Source of the DNA: Batillaria attramentaria
Taxonomy: Eukaryota > Mollusca > Gastropoda > Batillariidae
Length of the DNA: 64,000 nt
Reading direction: 5' to 3'
Assembly (NCBI GenBank): GCA_018292915.2
Contig: JACVVK020000393.1
Span: 250,001 to 314,000 of the forward strand
Shown: piece by piece, positions 11,216 to 22,500 of the stretch
Layout: the number at the start of each line of letters is the position of its first letter
How positions within the stretch are numbered: the stretch's first letter is position 1
Position numbers and translations under genes: made by a program
Notes under the pieces: generated by a model
Database searches by the model: none
The model's input: the letters and a program-made list of their open reading frames with translations, nothing else
Told to the model about the DNA's origin: nothing

Positions 11216-11343
11216 TCTTGACCGCTATCTTGAAAATCTTGCAGCGCTCTCAGCTATACTTGCTTCCCCTACTTTCAAACTGACTTGACTGAGCGCATGT
11301 TTTCGTCTTTGCGACGCCTTTCTTCCTTCTCTCTCTCTCTCTC

Positions 11344-12853
11344 TTTACACTAACAAACCACAAGCTGTCTATGATGAAAGAGTGGATAGTCTTAGTATTA
11401 GTGACCACTTCCCAATCAGCTGCACATGGGCAGCAAAACTTCCCAAAGCTAAAAAAAGGAGGTCATACTATATTACATATCGATCATTCAAACGTTTTAA
11501 TGAAACCGCAGTTTTCTTAGACTTACACTCAGCGCCATTTGAGAGAGTTTTTAATGAAAACGAACCTGACCGTGCACTTTCAGTCTGGTACGAAATCTTT
11601 CTCCAGATATTAAACAAGCACGCACCCTTACGACGAAAACGCGTCAAACATACAACATTTCCGCCATGAAGGTACGGGATGATCTAAGACGCAAAAAACG
11701 CTTCGCGGATTTCAAGAGAGAGCGAAACTGTGTCAAGTCCATGGTTCGGCAGACAAGAAAAGATCTTATCAACAAGCTTATCCAACAAGACCGCGACGTG
11801 TCATCAGTGTGGCGTGCCATGGCCGTTGTGACCGGAGGTGCTGGTAAGAAGTCCCCCGGCATCCCCTCTAATCTATCTGCAAATAGTTTTAATGACCACT
11901 TTTTATCTGTGGCCGAATCCCTTGCGCCATCTCAACATCCAATACACGTGTCCGGACAAACATTATTTTTTGCAATGAAAGAACGGCAAACGGTCCAGGT
12001 TTCCGTGTACCGTCGATATCAGTGTACGAAGTCGGTCGGCTTATTAGTTCTCTGCCGAACAAAAAGTCAGCAGGACCAGACGAGATTAGCCCCAAAGTTC
12101 TGAAGCTCTCCCTTCCTTATGTCATCGATTCACTAACATACATATATAACTTATGTATCCACCTGAATATTTTCCCTCAAGACTTAAAAATGGCAAAAGT
12201 CATACCTGTTCCCAAAACAAAAGACCTCACTGACGTACATAACTACAGACCTATATCTCTACTATCTGTATTAAGTAACGCCACAGAACGCCACATAAAT
12301 AAACATTTATTGGCGTACATTGAAAACCGAAACCTCCTTCACCCCCTTCAGTCGGGCTTCCGCCCACGGCACTCCTGTCACACGGCCCTGTCGCACGGAC
12401 ACGTGGCTCTCCGCGATGAACAACTCACAGTTGACAGGAGCGGTCTTCAATGATCTGAAGAAAGCGTTTGATCTTGTTCACCATAATATACAATTATCAA
12501 ACTAAAAGTCTACTCTCCTAGTCCGGGCCCGAATACTACATCGGACATTAGGTCGAACGCTTGCTCAGTGCAGACACTTCACGCGGCCTCTGACGTGTCA
12601 ACGTTTCTTCAGTCATATCTCAAAGACAGGCGCCAGAAAGTAATAGTCAACGGGTTGTATTCTTCCAGTGGTACTGTATCACGCGGTGTGCCCCATGGCT
12701 CTGTCTTGGGACCACTCCTCTTTTGTCTATATATAAACGACCTGCCGCTTCATCTTAGTAATGATAAAACTTAGTGTGACTTGTTTGCAGACGATGCAAC
12801 AATTCACACGGCGGATAAAAATATCGAAACTGCCAGAGAACGTCTTCAGCGGA
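11344..12853 (+). pseudogene. LINE-1 part a: jockey/CR1-like LINE, end of endonuclease to RT
   Basis: This is the 5'-truncated first piece of a non-LTR retrotransposon. It opens with the end of an AP-type endonuclease (SLSISDHFPISCTW, the SDH motif). The RT region follows in several frames, with [81 protein letters not shown] and the start of the catalytic loop FADDATIHTADKN. Frame changes near 11669, 12000-12100 and 12453, plus a small deletion near 12500, kill it. The reading breaks inside the RT at 12853, where the Penelope element begins, and resumes at 18611. The sequence does not separate jockey from CR1 groups. Confidence 0.85.
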
Positions 12854-12958
12854 AACGGAAACGGTAATGACTGCGAAGTGGTTACAAGTTAAGCAAATAA
12901 AAGCGACACAAAAGGGACAGAAACCACTTAACTTTGACAAAGGACGGCACAGGTCGAC

Positions 12959-12981
12959 GTTTCGGCTTACGCCTTCTTCAG
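12959..12981 (-). ncRNA. Hammerhead-ribozyme-like core, copy 1 (candidate)
   Basis: On the minus strand, CTGAAGA is followed by a short hairpin GGC-GTAA-GCC and then GAAAC and GTC. Hammerhead ribozymes have CUGANGA, helix II and GAAA in this order, and such ribozymes are known in the terminal repeats of Penelope-like elements. An extra A lies between CTGAAGA and the hairpin. Helix III is absent or minimal, so this is only a candidate. Confidence 0.35.
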
Positions 12982-13293
12982 GACATAAACAAATGGGACA
13001 TAACTTCAACAAACAAGCAAAAGGTAACTCTGCGGACGTACTGACATACACGGCGCGGGAAAAAAAAAAAAAAAAAAAAGGGTGGGCGAGAAAAGGACCA
13101 GAAAAAAATAGCAAAATTATCACAACACCCATCCTTAGGTGACAGAAGACCATGGACTGTGTGTGAAAAAAAAAAAAAAAAAAATGTTGGGCAGAAAAGA
13201 ACAAAAAAGAATAGTGAAAATTAGCAATCACAACACCCATCCTTTGGTGACAAGGACCATGGATTGTGTGTGAAAAAAGTTCAGAGGGTTATG

Positions 13294-16074
13294 TTACGGC
13301 TTTTCGTTCAAACCACCCGGGGCCTGACTTCCCAGGCGCTGAATAATGTGCGACTCCATGTCGCGTCTGTCTGTGGCGTCACCGTGCATAAGCCACAGGC
13401 CAGTTACTGTCATATTTAAGATGGAGTGGCCTGCAGAATTGAAATGCACGGCAACGGGTTTTATTCTGTTGTGTCTGGTGTCGGCGATATGTTCAGCAAA
13501 GCGTGTTGCCAGGCTACGTCCAGTTTCCCCAACATACAGTTTGTGACATGCGGTACAGATGATGGCGTATATGAGGTTTGTACTGTCGCATGTGAAGTGG
13601 CGTTTGATGGTCATTTTTCCTTTGGGGCCCTTGACAGAAGTCACTGTTGAGACATGACAGCAGGTTTTGCAATTTTGTTTTTTGCATGGAGTTGTACCAG
13701 GGGGTAGGGGTTGGTGGGGCCTGACATTGGCGCGAACCAGAAGGTCTCGCAAGTTGGTGTCCCTCTTGTATGCAACAAGAGGTGGGGTGTGGAAGGTCTG
13801 TCCAACTGTGCAACTCTTCGACAGAATGTGCCAGTTGGACATGATGATGCGTTGGACTGACAGATTATGGGGGTGAAATGGAATGGAGAAAACCGGACGT
13901 TCCTGGGCAACTGTATTAGAAGAGGTGTTAGGATGGTGGTGTGTTGTGACTTTCAAAAGGGCTGCATCAATGGTGGTTTGGGGATAGCCCCTCTTTATAA
14001 AGAACTGCGACATTTCAACTGAACGTTCTTGAAAATCCTCTAAATCTGAACAAAGCCTCTTAAGGCGAAGGAACTGTGAATATGGGAGGCTGTGTTTAGT
14101 GGCAGGACTGTGTGATGAATCGTAATGCAGGTATGCATGTGAGTCTGTAGGCTTGTAGTGCACTGAGGTGGAGAGTGAACCGTTTTGAAGATTTACGGAG
14201 ATGTCAAGGAAGTTGACTGCAGTCGCTGAGATGGCGTACGTGTATTTGATGGCTGGGTGGAAGTTTCGCAAGAAATCGATGTATTCCAGGAGTTGTTCTT
14301 CGGAAAGAGAGGTCGCTCCAAACCCGTCGTCAATATATCTCTTGTACAGCTCAGGGACCGGGCCTGTGTACAAAGACTGCATTCTATACTCCAGGTACCC
14401 CATGAAGAGGCAGGCGTAGGATGGGCCCATTTTCGTGCCCATGGCAACACCGCTGATCTGTGAGAATATCTCACCATTGAACTCAAATGTGTTCAAGGTG
14501 AGGACCAGTTCTGCCAGGCGGAGGAGGGTATGGGTTGGAGGGTTTTTGACTTGACGTTTGTTCAAGAAGAACTCTAGAGCTTTGAGCCCATCGGTGTGTG
14601 GAATGCATGTGTATAGCGCAGTGACGTCTACAGTGAAGAGCAGGGTGGGACTGAAACTGATGGTGTCAATAATCTGTAGGGCGTGGTTGGTATCTTTGAC
14701 GTAGGTTGGCAGGTTTTGGACGAAGGGTTGCAGGATATAATCAAGATATTGTGAGATGTTTTCCGTAGGGCAGCTGCAGGCGGAGACGATAGGGCGACCT
14801 GGGGAGTTGGCTTTATGTATCTTTGGAAGCAGATAGAATTTTGGTTGTTTAATGTTGTTGTTAATTAGGAGTTTTGCTGTCTTGGGCAGTTCATCTTTCT
14901 TGATCGAATGGAGGACCGTTGTTGAGACCTGTTTTTGGTCTGCAGCTAACGTAGGAGCGGGAAGGGCAGCGTATGAGTCAGGATCAGAAAACTGACGGTG
15001 TGCTTCTTGGAGGTACAGGGAACGGTCCCAGACGACGACTGCTCCGCCCTTATCAGCAGGTTTGATTACAATGTCAGTTCTCTTCTGCAGGGACCGTAGC
15101 GCAGCGAGTTCCTCTTTGGTGAGGTTTGATTTGGGGAGGGGTTTATGTTTTAGGTTCAGGACTTCTTTGTGACATTTGGAGATGTAAAGTTCCACGTCGC
15201 TGAATTTGCCGTGTGGGGGCTCTCGTCTAGGAGGAGATTTGAAAAGTTTAGTGAAAATATCCTCCTGTGAGTCGTCTGGCTTGCGAGGCACTCCCCCTAG
15301 ACAGGCCATCCAGCGGAGGGTACGGAAAAACCGCTCACACTGGTGAACTGTTTCATATTTGTTAGTGGTAGGTTTAAGGGGCACAAATTTCAGGCCCTTA
15401 CCTAGAACCGACTTCTCATGATCAGTGATGGTTAAAGTATCAGGGATGCATCGAACAAGAACGGAAGAACTGTCCTCTTGTTTAGACATACAGGAGGTAT
15501 GGTCAGGTTTCTTGTGTTGTGAAAGGAAATGTAACTTTTTTTGTTTTGTGTATTGCAGTTGCTGATAAAGCAGTTGGTTATGCGTGGAGACTATACGTTT
15601 GATTAAAAGGGCAGTAGTGTAGTCACACACCTGTGAGATTTGATTCTTTACTTGGATGAGTTGCTTGTCTAAATTTAGTATCTTCTGGTGAAGGTCACGG
15701 ATGTGGGACTTGATAATTTGAAAGCTAGTTTTGTGCAATATGCGGTTTGTGATAGAAGCGAGCCTTTGGTTGGAGTGGTCTGAAGGGTGATGAGTCAACT
15801 GGAAGCCTTTGGGAACTATATCATCTCTTACACATGTTCGGAGAAAGGCCAGGTGGCTTGCTGTCTTTGTTTTGCAGAACACGGTTTTGGCGTACGCCAG
15901 TGCCGGGCTTAGCATCAGGGGAGTCAAGAAAAAGAAACAGCGAAGAACGCTACAAGTAAAGTTTGAGAAGTTAGAAGCCGCAGGCATCTTGAAAATGTTA
16001 CTAAAACAATTGCAAAAACAATATTGCCAAAAAACAAAAAAGGGGGAAAGAAAATAGCAAAACAATGTAAACAA
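13294..16074 (-). CDS. Penelope-like polyprotein (reverse transcriptase + GIY-YIG endonuclease)
   Basis: An intact frame of 926 codons. It would copy element RNA into DNA and nick the target. From the N-terminus: a Lys/Gln-rich helical region up to about residue 200; VIKPADKGGAVVV near 332; FYLLPKIHK and GRPIVSAC near 411-425; motif A FTVDVTALYTCIP near 478 with the first catalytic Asp; motif B GVAMGTKMGPSYACLF near 540; motif C YKRYIDDGFGA near 578; FLDISVNL, then HYKPTDSH. A Cys cluster CKKQNCKTCC near 800 precedes the GIY-YIG part, LIYAII near 831 and LYVGETGRSLATRFAEH near 842. The order and the endonuclease type fit Penelope-like elements with endonuclease. The Met at about residue 30 is a plausible alternative start, because the first 29 residues are hydrophobic and partly lie in non-coding-looking DNA. 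Length and lack of breaks suggest a young copy. Confidence 0.92.
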   Translation of the reverse strand: MFTLFCYFLSPFFVFWQYCFCNCFSNIFKMPAASNFSNFTCSVLRCFFFLTPLMLSPALAYAKTVFCKTKTASHLAFLRTCVRDDIVPKGFQLTHHPSDHSNQRLASITNRILHKTSFQIIKSHIRDLHQKILNLDKQLIQVKNQISQVCDYTTALLIKRIVSTHNQLLYQQLQYTKQKKLHFLSQHKKPDHTSCMSKQEDSSSVLVRCIPDTLTITDHEKSVLGKGLKFVPLKPTTNKYETVHQCERFFRTLRWMACLGGVPRKPDDSQEDIFTKLFKSPPRREPPHGKFSDVELYISKCHKEVLNLKHKPLPKSNLTKEELAALRSLQKRTDIVIKPADKGGAVVVWDRSLYLQEAHRQFSDPDSYAALPAPTLAADQKQVSTTVLHSIKKDELPKTAKLLINNNIKQPKFYLLPKIHKANSPGRPIVSACSCPTENISQYLDYILQPFVQNLPTYVKDTNHALQIIDTISFSPTLLFTVDVTALYTCIPHTDGLKALEFFLNKRQVKNPPTHTLLRLAELVLTLNTFEFNGEIFSQISGVAMGTKMGPSYACLFMGYLEYRMQSLYTGPVPELYKRYIDDGFGATSLSEEQLLEYIDFLRNFHPAIKYTYAISATAVNFLDISVNLQNGSLSTSVHYKPTDSHAYLHYDSSHSPATKHSLPYSQFLRLKRLCSDLEDFQERSVEMSQFFIKRGYPQTTIDAALLKVTTHHHPNTSSNTVAQERPVFSIPFHPHNLSVQRIIMSNWHILSKSCTVGQTFHTPPLVAYKRDTNLRDLLVRANVRPHQPLPPGTTPCKKQNCKTCCHVSTVTSVKGPKGKMTIKRHFTCDSTNLIYAIICTACHKLYVGETGRSLATRFAEHIADTRHNRIKPVAVHFNSAGHSILNMTVTGLWLMHGDATDRRDMESHIIQRLGSQAPGGLNEKP

Positions 16075-16306
16075 TGAAGGTAAACGATGTAATGAAATTG
16101 AAATTTACTTAAGTTGACAAACAAAGGATTGATGAGGAGGGAATGAATTTCGGTTCCACAAAAATAATTAGTAGGGGAGGTAACTGCGTAATAGAAAAAA
16201 CGACCAAACTAACCAAAAGGAGCTTGAAAACACATGAAAGCTCTTGCAAAACAAAAAAGAATGAAAAAGAATACTAGGAAGCCGGAGATAAAAACATACA
16301 TGGAAG

Positions 16307-16757
16307 GAAACAATGGCGTAAGGTGAGAAAGACGGTACAGTCAAGCTGTTAACAACGGGTAAACAATGGCGTAAGGTGAGAAAGACGGTACAGTCAAGCT
16401 GTTAACAACGGGTAAACAATGGCGTAAGGTGAGAAAGACGGTACAGTCAAGCTGTTAACAACGGGTAAACAATGGCGTAAGGTGAGAAAGACGGTACAGT
16501 CAAGCTGTTAACAACGGGTAAACAATGGCGTAAGGTGAGAAAGACGGTACAGTCAAGCTGTTAACAACGGGTAAACAATGGCGTAAGGTGAGAAAGACGG
16601 TACAGTCAAGCTGTTAACAACGGGTAAACAATGGCGTAAGGTGAGAAAGACGGTACAGTCAAGCTGTTAACAACGGGTAAACAATGGCGTAAGGTGAGAA
16701 AGACGGTACAGTCAAGCTGTTAACAACGGGTAAACAATGGCGTAAGGTGAGAAAGAC
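16307..16757. repeat. 53-bp tandem array, about 8.5 copies
   Basis: The unit starts AACAATGGCGTAAGGTGAGA and contains GACGGTACAGTCAAGCTG and TTAACAACGGG. Successive units start exactly 53 bp apart from 16321 to 16745 and look identical. The array sits between the two inverted Penelope copies. It abuts the 5' side of the minus-strand copy, and its last partial unit runs directly into the truncated copy. Confidence 0.95.
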
Positions 16758-16767
16758 ATTAACTGGA

Positions 16768-18232
16768 CATCTCACAATATCTTGATTATATCCTGCAACC
16801 CTTCGTCCAAAACCTGCCAACCTACGTCAAAGATACCAACCACGCCCTACAGATTATTGACACCATCAGTTTCAGTCCCACCCTGCTCTTCACTGTAGAC
16901 GTCACTGCGCTATACACATGCATTCCACACACCGATGGGCTCAAAGCTCTAGAGTTCTTCTTGAACAAACGTCAAGTCAAAAACCCTCCAACCCATACCC
17001 TCCTCCGCCTGGCAGAACTGGTCCTCACCTTGAACACATTTGAGTTCAATGGTGAGATATTCTCACAGATCAGCGGTGTTGCCATGGGCACGAAAATGGG
17101 CCCATCCTACGCCTGCCTCTTCATGGGGTACCTGGAGTATAGAATGCAGTCTTTGTACACAGGCCCGGTCCCTGAGCTGTACAAGAGATATATTGACGAC
17201 GGGTTTGGAGCGACCTCTCTTTCCGAAGAACAACTCCTGGAATACATCGATTTCTTGCGAAACTTCCACCCAGCCATCAAATACACGTACGCCATCTCAG
17301 CGACTGCAGTCAACTTCCTTGACATCTCCGTAAATCTTCAAAACGGTTCACTCTCCACCTCAGTGCACTACAAGCCTACAGACTCACATGCATACCTGCA
17401 TTACGATTCATCACACAGTCCTGCCACTAAACACAGCCTCCCATATTCACAGTTCCTTCGCCTTAAGAGGCTTTGTTCAGATTTAGAGGATTTTCAAGAA
17501 CGTTCAGTTGAAATGTCGCAGTTCTTTATAAAGAGGGGCTATCCCCAAACCACCATTGATGCAGCCCTTTTGAAAGTCACAACACACCACCATCCTAACA
17601 CCTCTTCTAATACAGTTGCCCAGGAACGTCCGGTTTTCTCCATTCCATTTCACCCCCATAATCTGTCAGTCCAACGCATCATCATGTCCAACTGGCACAT
17701 TCTGTCGAAGAGTTGCACAGTTGGACAGACCTTCCACACCCCACCTCTTGTTGCATACAAGAGGGACACCAACTTGCGAGACCTTCTGGTTCGCGCCAAT
17801 GTCAGGCCCCACCAACCCCTACCCCCTGGTACAACTCCATGCAAAAAACAAAATTGCAAAACCTGCTGTCATGTCTCAACAGTGACTTCTGTCAAGGGCC
17901 CCAAAGGAAAAATGACCATCAAACGCCACTTCACATGCGACAGTACAAACCTCATATACGCCATCATCTGTACCGCATGTCACAAACTGTATGTTGGGGA
18001 AACTGGACGTAGCCTGGCAACACGCTTTGCTGAACATATCGCCGACACCAGACACAACAGAATAAAACCCGTTGCCGTGCATTTCAATTCTGCAGGCCAC
18101 TCCATCTTAAATATGACAGTAACTGGCCTGTGGCTTATGCACGGTGACGCCACAGACAGACGCGACATGGAGTCGCACATTATTCAGCGCCTGGGAAGTC
18201 AGGCCCCGGGTGGTTTGAACGAAAAGCCGTAA
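16768..18232 (+). pseudogene. Penelope-like polyprotein, 5'-truncated second copy
   Basis: This inverted copy holds the C-terminal half of the same protein, from the ISQYLDY segment before motif A to the last residue NEKP. The RT motifs A to C and the GIY-YIG domain are all present and the frame is unbroken. It enters directly from non-element DNA at 16768, so it has no start of its own. The listed 423-residue part shows no amino-acid difference from residues 504-926 of the minus-strand copy. It probably could not make a working enzyme, because the first half is missing. Confidence 0.9.
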
Positions 18233-18442
18233 CATAACCCTCTGAACTTTTTTCACACACAATCCATGGTCCTTGTCACCAAAGGATGGGTGTTGTGATT
18301 GCTAATTTTCACTATTCTTTTTTGTTCTTTTCTGCCCAACATTTTTTTTTTTTTTTTTTTTTTTCACACACAGTCCATGGTCTTCTGTCACCTAAGGATG
18401 GGTGTTGTGATAATTTTGCTATTTTTTCTGGTCCTTTTCTCG

Positions 18443-18473
<31 letters not shown>

Positions 18474-18552
18474 TCCCGCGCCGTGTATGTCAGTACGTCC
18501 GCAGAGTTACCTTTTGCTTGTTTGTTGAAGTTATGTCCCATTTGTTTATGTC

Positions 18553-18578
18553 CTGAAGAAGGCGTAAGCCGAAACGTC
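18553..18578 (+). ncRNA. Hammerhead-ribozyme-like core, copy 2 (candidate)
   Basis: Same motif as at 12959-12981 in the opposite arm: CTGAAGA at 18553-18559, hairpin GGCGTAAGCC at 18561-18570, GAAAC at 18571-18575, GTC at 18576-18578. The flanks ATGTC and GACCT could form a 3-bp helix I. It lies about 35 bp from the element end, where a terminal-repeat ribozyme would be expected. Confidence 0.35.
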
Positions 18579-18610
18579 GACCTGTGCCGTCCTTTGTCAA
18601 AGTTAAGTGG

Positions 18611-19246
18611 TCTTCAGCGGAGTCTAAGTGAAGTGTCTGCCTGGTGTGATTCGAACTCAATGGTTCCTAACCCCACCAAAACTGAGTGCATGGTAATAGC
18701 AACGCGCCAGAGACACCAGCTCAATCCACTCACGCTCAGCCTATGTATTCAAGACCAGCACATTGCCCAGGTTTCAGAACATAGTCTGCTTGGCGTTACA
18801 GTCGATAACCAAATGAAGTGGCAATCCCACATCAATAAAACTTGTAAAACTATTGCTAGAAATGTATTCTTACTATCAAAGTTACGACAGTATGTTGATG
18901 TCGAAGCTCGGAAATGATTTTACAATGCGCATGTCAAATGTCATTTGATTATGCATCTAGGCTGTGGGATGGGAGCAGCGAGGTGCACTTAAAAAGACTG
19001 AACTCCTTACACAGAAGAGCGGCGAAACAAATACTACCAGATCCATCCTTAACCACAGACGAAAAACTCAAAAACCTCAAAATGCTCCCTCTGTCTAAAC
19101 ATCTATTATTTAACAAGGGCGATGCCATGTTTAAAGTATAGAATAACGCTTTTCCAGCATACCTCTGCGACATGTTTTCTCACCCTCTGTCTCGTTATGG
19201 AACCTCTAGACTGAATTTAAAAGTACCACGTCCCAGAATTAATATA
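18611..19246 (+). pseudogene. LINE-1 part b: RT thumb and C-terminal region
   Basis: LINE-1 resumes after the Penelope insertion with LQRSLSEVSAWCDSN, then NPTKTECMVIATRQR, HSLLGVTVDNQMKW and VFLLSKLRQYVD. After a stop at 18914 it continues with DYASRLWDGSSEVH, LNSLHRRAAKQIL and PLSKHLLFNKG. A second stop lies near 19140. The last codons are KVPRPRINIY, where the pogo-like element X1 begins. The missing end is found at 32572-32709. Confidence 0.85.
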
Positions 19247-19248
19247 TA

Positions 19249-19540
19249 CAGTCAAACACGCTTAAGCCGAACTCGCCCGGGGAATGGAAAATCGTTTCGC
19301 TTATCCGAGTTTCTGCATATCCGAGTTCGGATAAGCCAAACCTTTCCCGAGAAATTACCCTGCAGTTCGGCTTAACCGAGTTTTTTCAGGATAAGTTGTA
19401 AAATCACTTCGAATGTTTGTAAAAAGTTTTTTTTTTTTTTTTTTAAGAGAATATCTTTGCTTCCCTTTGCAACTGAAACATCGAATTGATAATTTTGCTA
19501 AAGTTTGTAGACGTGTATGCTGCTTTTCTATGGGCAAATA
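19249..19540. mobile_element. X1: small pogo-like element at the left edge of Y
   Basis: It begins CAGTCAAACACGCTTAAGCC after TA (19247-19248) and ends GGGCAAATA before TA (19541-19542). Its body, from CGGATAAGCC through CCTGCAGTTCGGCTTAA to CTTTGCAACTGAAACATCG, is found again in opposite orientation in X2. The first end matches pogo-like termini. The other end is not its inverted repeat, so one end may have been lost or replaced in this family. Confidence 0.65.
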
Positions 19541-19573
19541 TATACTACAGCCGCACTCGCCTAAACGAAACAC

Positions 19574-22500
19574 TTACTTACTTACTTAGGCCCTTGGCTC
19601 CACGTGGAGCATAGGCCATCGACAACCCTTCGCCATCGCACTCTGTTCTGGGCTAGTCTTGCCACTCCAGTCCAGTTGGTCCCCTGCTTACATAGCTCTG
19701 CCTCAGTGTCCCGCCTCCAGCTGTTGCGAGGCCGGCCTCTCTTCCTTTTCCCCTGCGGGTTCCATGTCAGGGCTTGGCGTGTGGTGCTGGATGCTGGCTT
19801 CCTGAGGGTGTGTCCAATCCAGCCCCACTTCCTCCGCAGGATCTGCTTGGCCACTGGTTCCTGCCCCGCTCGCTCCCACAGCTCTTCATTCCGGATCTTC
19901 TCTGGCCATCGGATGTTGAAGATGCGCCTCAGACAGGTGTTGAGAAATGTCTGGATCTTCTGCTGCATCGTCTTCGTTGTCCTCCATGTTTCGCATCCGT
20001 AGAGCAGAACTGACTTCACGTTGGAGTTGAAGATGCGAAGTTTGGTTCTTATGCTGACAACTTTGGATGCCCAGACGTTCTTCAGCATGACCATTGCTGC
20101 CCTTGCCTTGCCGATTCTGGCTGTGACGTCTCGGTCTGTGCCTCCCTGTCCATCAACCACACTCCCCAGGTAGACAAAAGACTCCACCTCCCTGATGGGC
20201 TCTCCACCGACTGTGACTGGTGTGTTGGCAGTGGTGTTGATCTTCATCAGCTCGGTTTTCTTCCTGTTGATCTTGAGCCCTGTTCCGGCTGATGTGGCTT
20301 CCAGGCACGTAGTCTTGTCCTGCATCTGGCTGTGGCTGTGAGACAGGAGCGCCAGGTCGTCCGCGAAGTCGAGGTCATCCAGCTGCGTCCAGAGTGTCCA
20401 CTGTATCCCGTTTTTCCTGCCTGCTGTAGTGGTCTTCATGATCCAGTCGATGACCAGGAGGAAGAGAAACGGGGACAACAGGCATCCCTGGCGGACTCCG
20501 GTCTTCACCTCGAAGCTTTCTGACAACTGGCCGGCATGGGCAATCCTGCAGCTCATGTCTTGGTAGGTGCACTGGATCAGGGAGATGATCTTCCCGGGAA
20601 CTCCATAGTGCCTTAGCAGCTTCCACAGCGCCTCTCTGTCTACACTGTCGAAGGCCTTCTCATAGTCTATGAAGTTGATGTAGAGGGGGGAGTTCCACTC
20701 CAGTGACTGCTCCACAATGATGCGTAGGCTGGCAATCTGGTCAGCGCAGGACCTGTTCCTGCGAAAGCCTGCCTGCTGGTCTCGGAGCATGGGGTCGACT
20801 GCCTCTCTCATCCTCTCCAGTAGAATTCTGTTGAGAACCTTGCCTGGCACTGACAGGAGCATGATCCCTCGGTAGTTGCTGCAGTCCCTGAGGTCCCCTT
20901 TCTTTGGCAGCTTGATGACGATCCCTTCTTTCCACTGGGCTGGCACCTCTTCCTTCTCCCAGATCTTGCTGAACAGGCTGTGCAGCATGTTGACGGCTGT
21001 CTCTGTGTCTGCTTTAATGGCTTCTGCTGGTATCTCGTCCGGCCCTGCAGCTTTCCCATTTCTCAGTGTCATGATGGCTTTCCTGATCTCCGCCTTAGAG
21101 GGCTTGTCGCAGTTGATGGGTAGTTCTGTCTCAGCTGGTGGGATGTCTGGTGGTGTTTCAGGGATGGGGCGATTTAACAGCTCCCTGAAGTGTTCTGCCC
21201 ATCGCTTCAGCTGTTCCTCAGTTGTTGTCAGTGGGTGCCCGTTCTTGTCCTTCACTGGTTTGTCTGTCTGCTGAAATTTGCCCGTGAGCTTCTTGGTCAC
21301 CTGGTACAGGTCTTTTAGATTCCCTTGTCGGGCTGCTTCCTCTGCTTGACTGGCCAGGTTGTCGATGTAGTCCCTCTTGTCCTTCCTGGTGCTCCTCTTC
21401 ACTTCTCTGTCAGCTGCTGTGTATTCCTCTTGTGCCTTTGCCTTAGCTCTTCTTGTTCGGCTCGTGTTCAGTGCAGTTTTCTTCTCTTTCCTAACTTCCA
21501 GCTTCTGGATGGTATCAGCAGAGATCCATTCCTTATGTTGGGTCTTTCTCTTGCCAAGGACCTCTTCGCATGTGTCGTGCCAGAGTTTCTTGCTGTTCCC
21601 ACTGTGTCTCGATGTCCATTTCACTGTCTTCTATCAGGTCTTGCAGTGGCTGGAACCTGTTGGAAAGGCTGATCCGGAATGCTGCTTGTGTGTCTGTGTT
21701 CCTGAGAAGTCCAACGTTGTACCTGGTCCGTGTGCTGTTGGCGTTGGTGTGCCTCTTGAGCCGAAGTCTCAATGTTGTTGCAAGAAGGTGGTGGTCTGAT
21801 GATACATCGGCACCCCTCATCACGCGCACATCCCGCCACGATCTCCTGAACTTCCGGCTGATGCAGATGTGATCAATCTGGTTCTCCGTGACATGGTCCG
21901 GCGATCTCCATGTGGCCTTGTGGATGCGCTTGTGTGGGAAGATGCTGCCTCCTATCACTAGCTGGTTCAGGGCACAAAAGTCTGCAAAGCGCTCGCCATT
22001 TTCGTTCATCTGTCCCAGTCCGTGTGTTCATATGGTGTCCTCATAGCCTGTGTTGTCTGATCCAATCTTGGCGTTGAAGTCTCCCATCAGTATGGTCATG
22101 TCCTTGGCTCCTCCTCTATCTATCACTGTCTGCAGTTGTTGGTAGAAGTCATCTTTTTTCTCCTCTTCCGCATCATTGGTGGGAGCGTAGCACTGGATGA
22201 TGTTCAGCTTGATGTCTTTTTTCTTGGTGATGAATTTGGCTGTGATGATGCGGGAGTTGACAGGTTCCCAGCCGATGAGTGCCCGCTGTGCCTCCGGTGC
22301 CAGCATCAGGGCCACGCCCTCAGTGTGGGGGGCTCCATCCTCTGTGTGTCCAGAGTACAGCAATTGCTCTCCCGATGAAAATCTCAGCTGTCCTGTCTGT
22401 AGCCACCTTGTCTCACTCAGTCCCAGTACTCCTATCTTGTAGTTCTTCATCTCTCTTGCTACTTGTATGGTCCTTCCTACTTCATACATTGTCCTGATGT

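Larger units (their letters stand above)
12854..18610 (-). mobile_element. Penelope-like retroelement, inverted twin insertion
   Basis: The insertion splits LINE-1. TCTTCAGCGGA lies on both sides (12843-12853 and 18611-18621), an 11-bp target-site duplication. It consists of one long minus-strand copy with a full reading frame (12854-16306), a tandem array (16307-16757) and a 5'-truncated plus-strand copy (16768-18610). The two copies form inverted arms, 12924-14759 against 16768-18610, that differ mainly in homopolymer length. A 70-bp extension (12854-12923) exists only at the left end. Partial inverted copies joined in one insertion are known for Penelope-like elements. Since both arms lie between one target duplication, they most likely arrived in one event. 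Confidence 0.93.

Noticed and set aside
16307..16757. Possible CRISPR array
   Set aside because: The whole 53-bp unit is identical with no variable spacers, the setting is eukaryotic, and no cas gene is present. It is a simple tandem repeat.
20332..22442. Many plus-strand frames across RTE copy 1
   Set aside because: They are antisense shadows of the RTE reading region; the same frames recur antisense over copies 2 and 3. The same holds for frames opposite the Penelope protein at 13346-14463 and 17063-18180.
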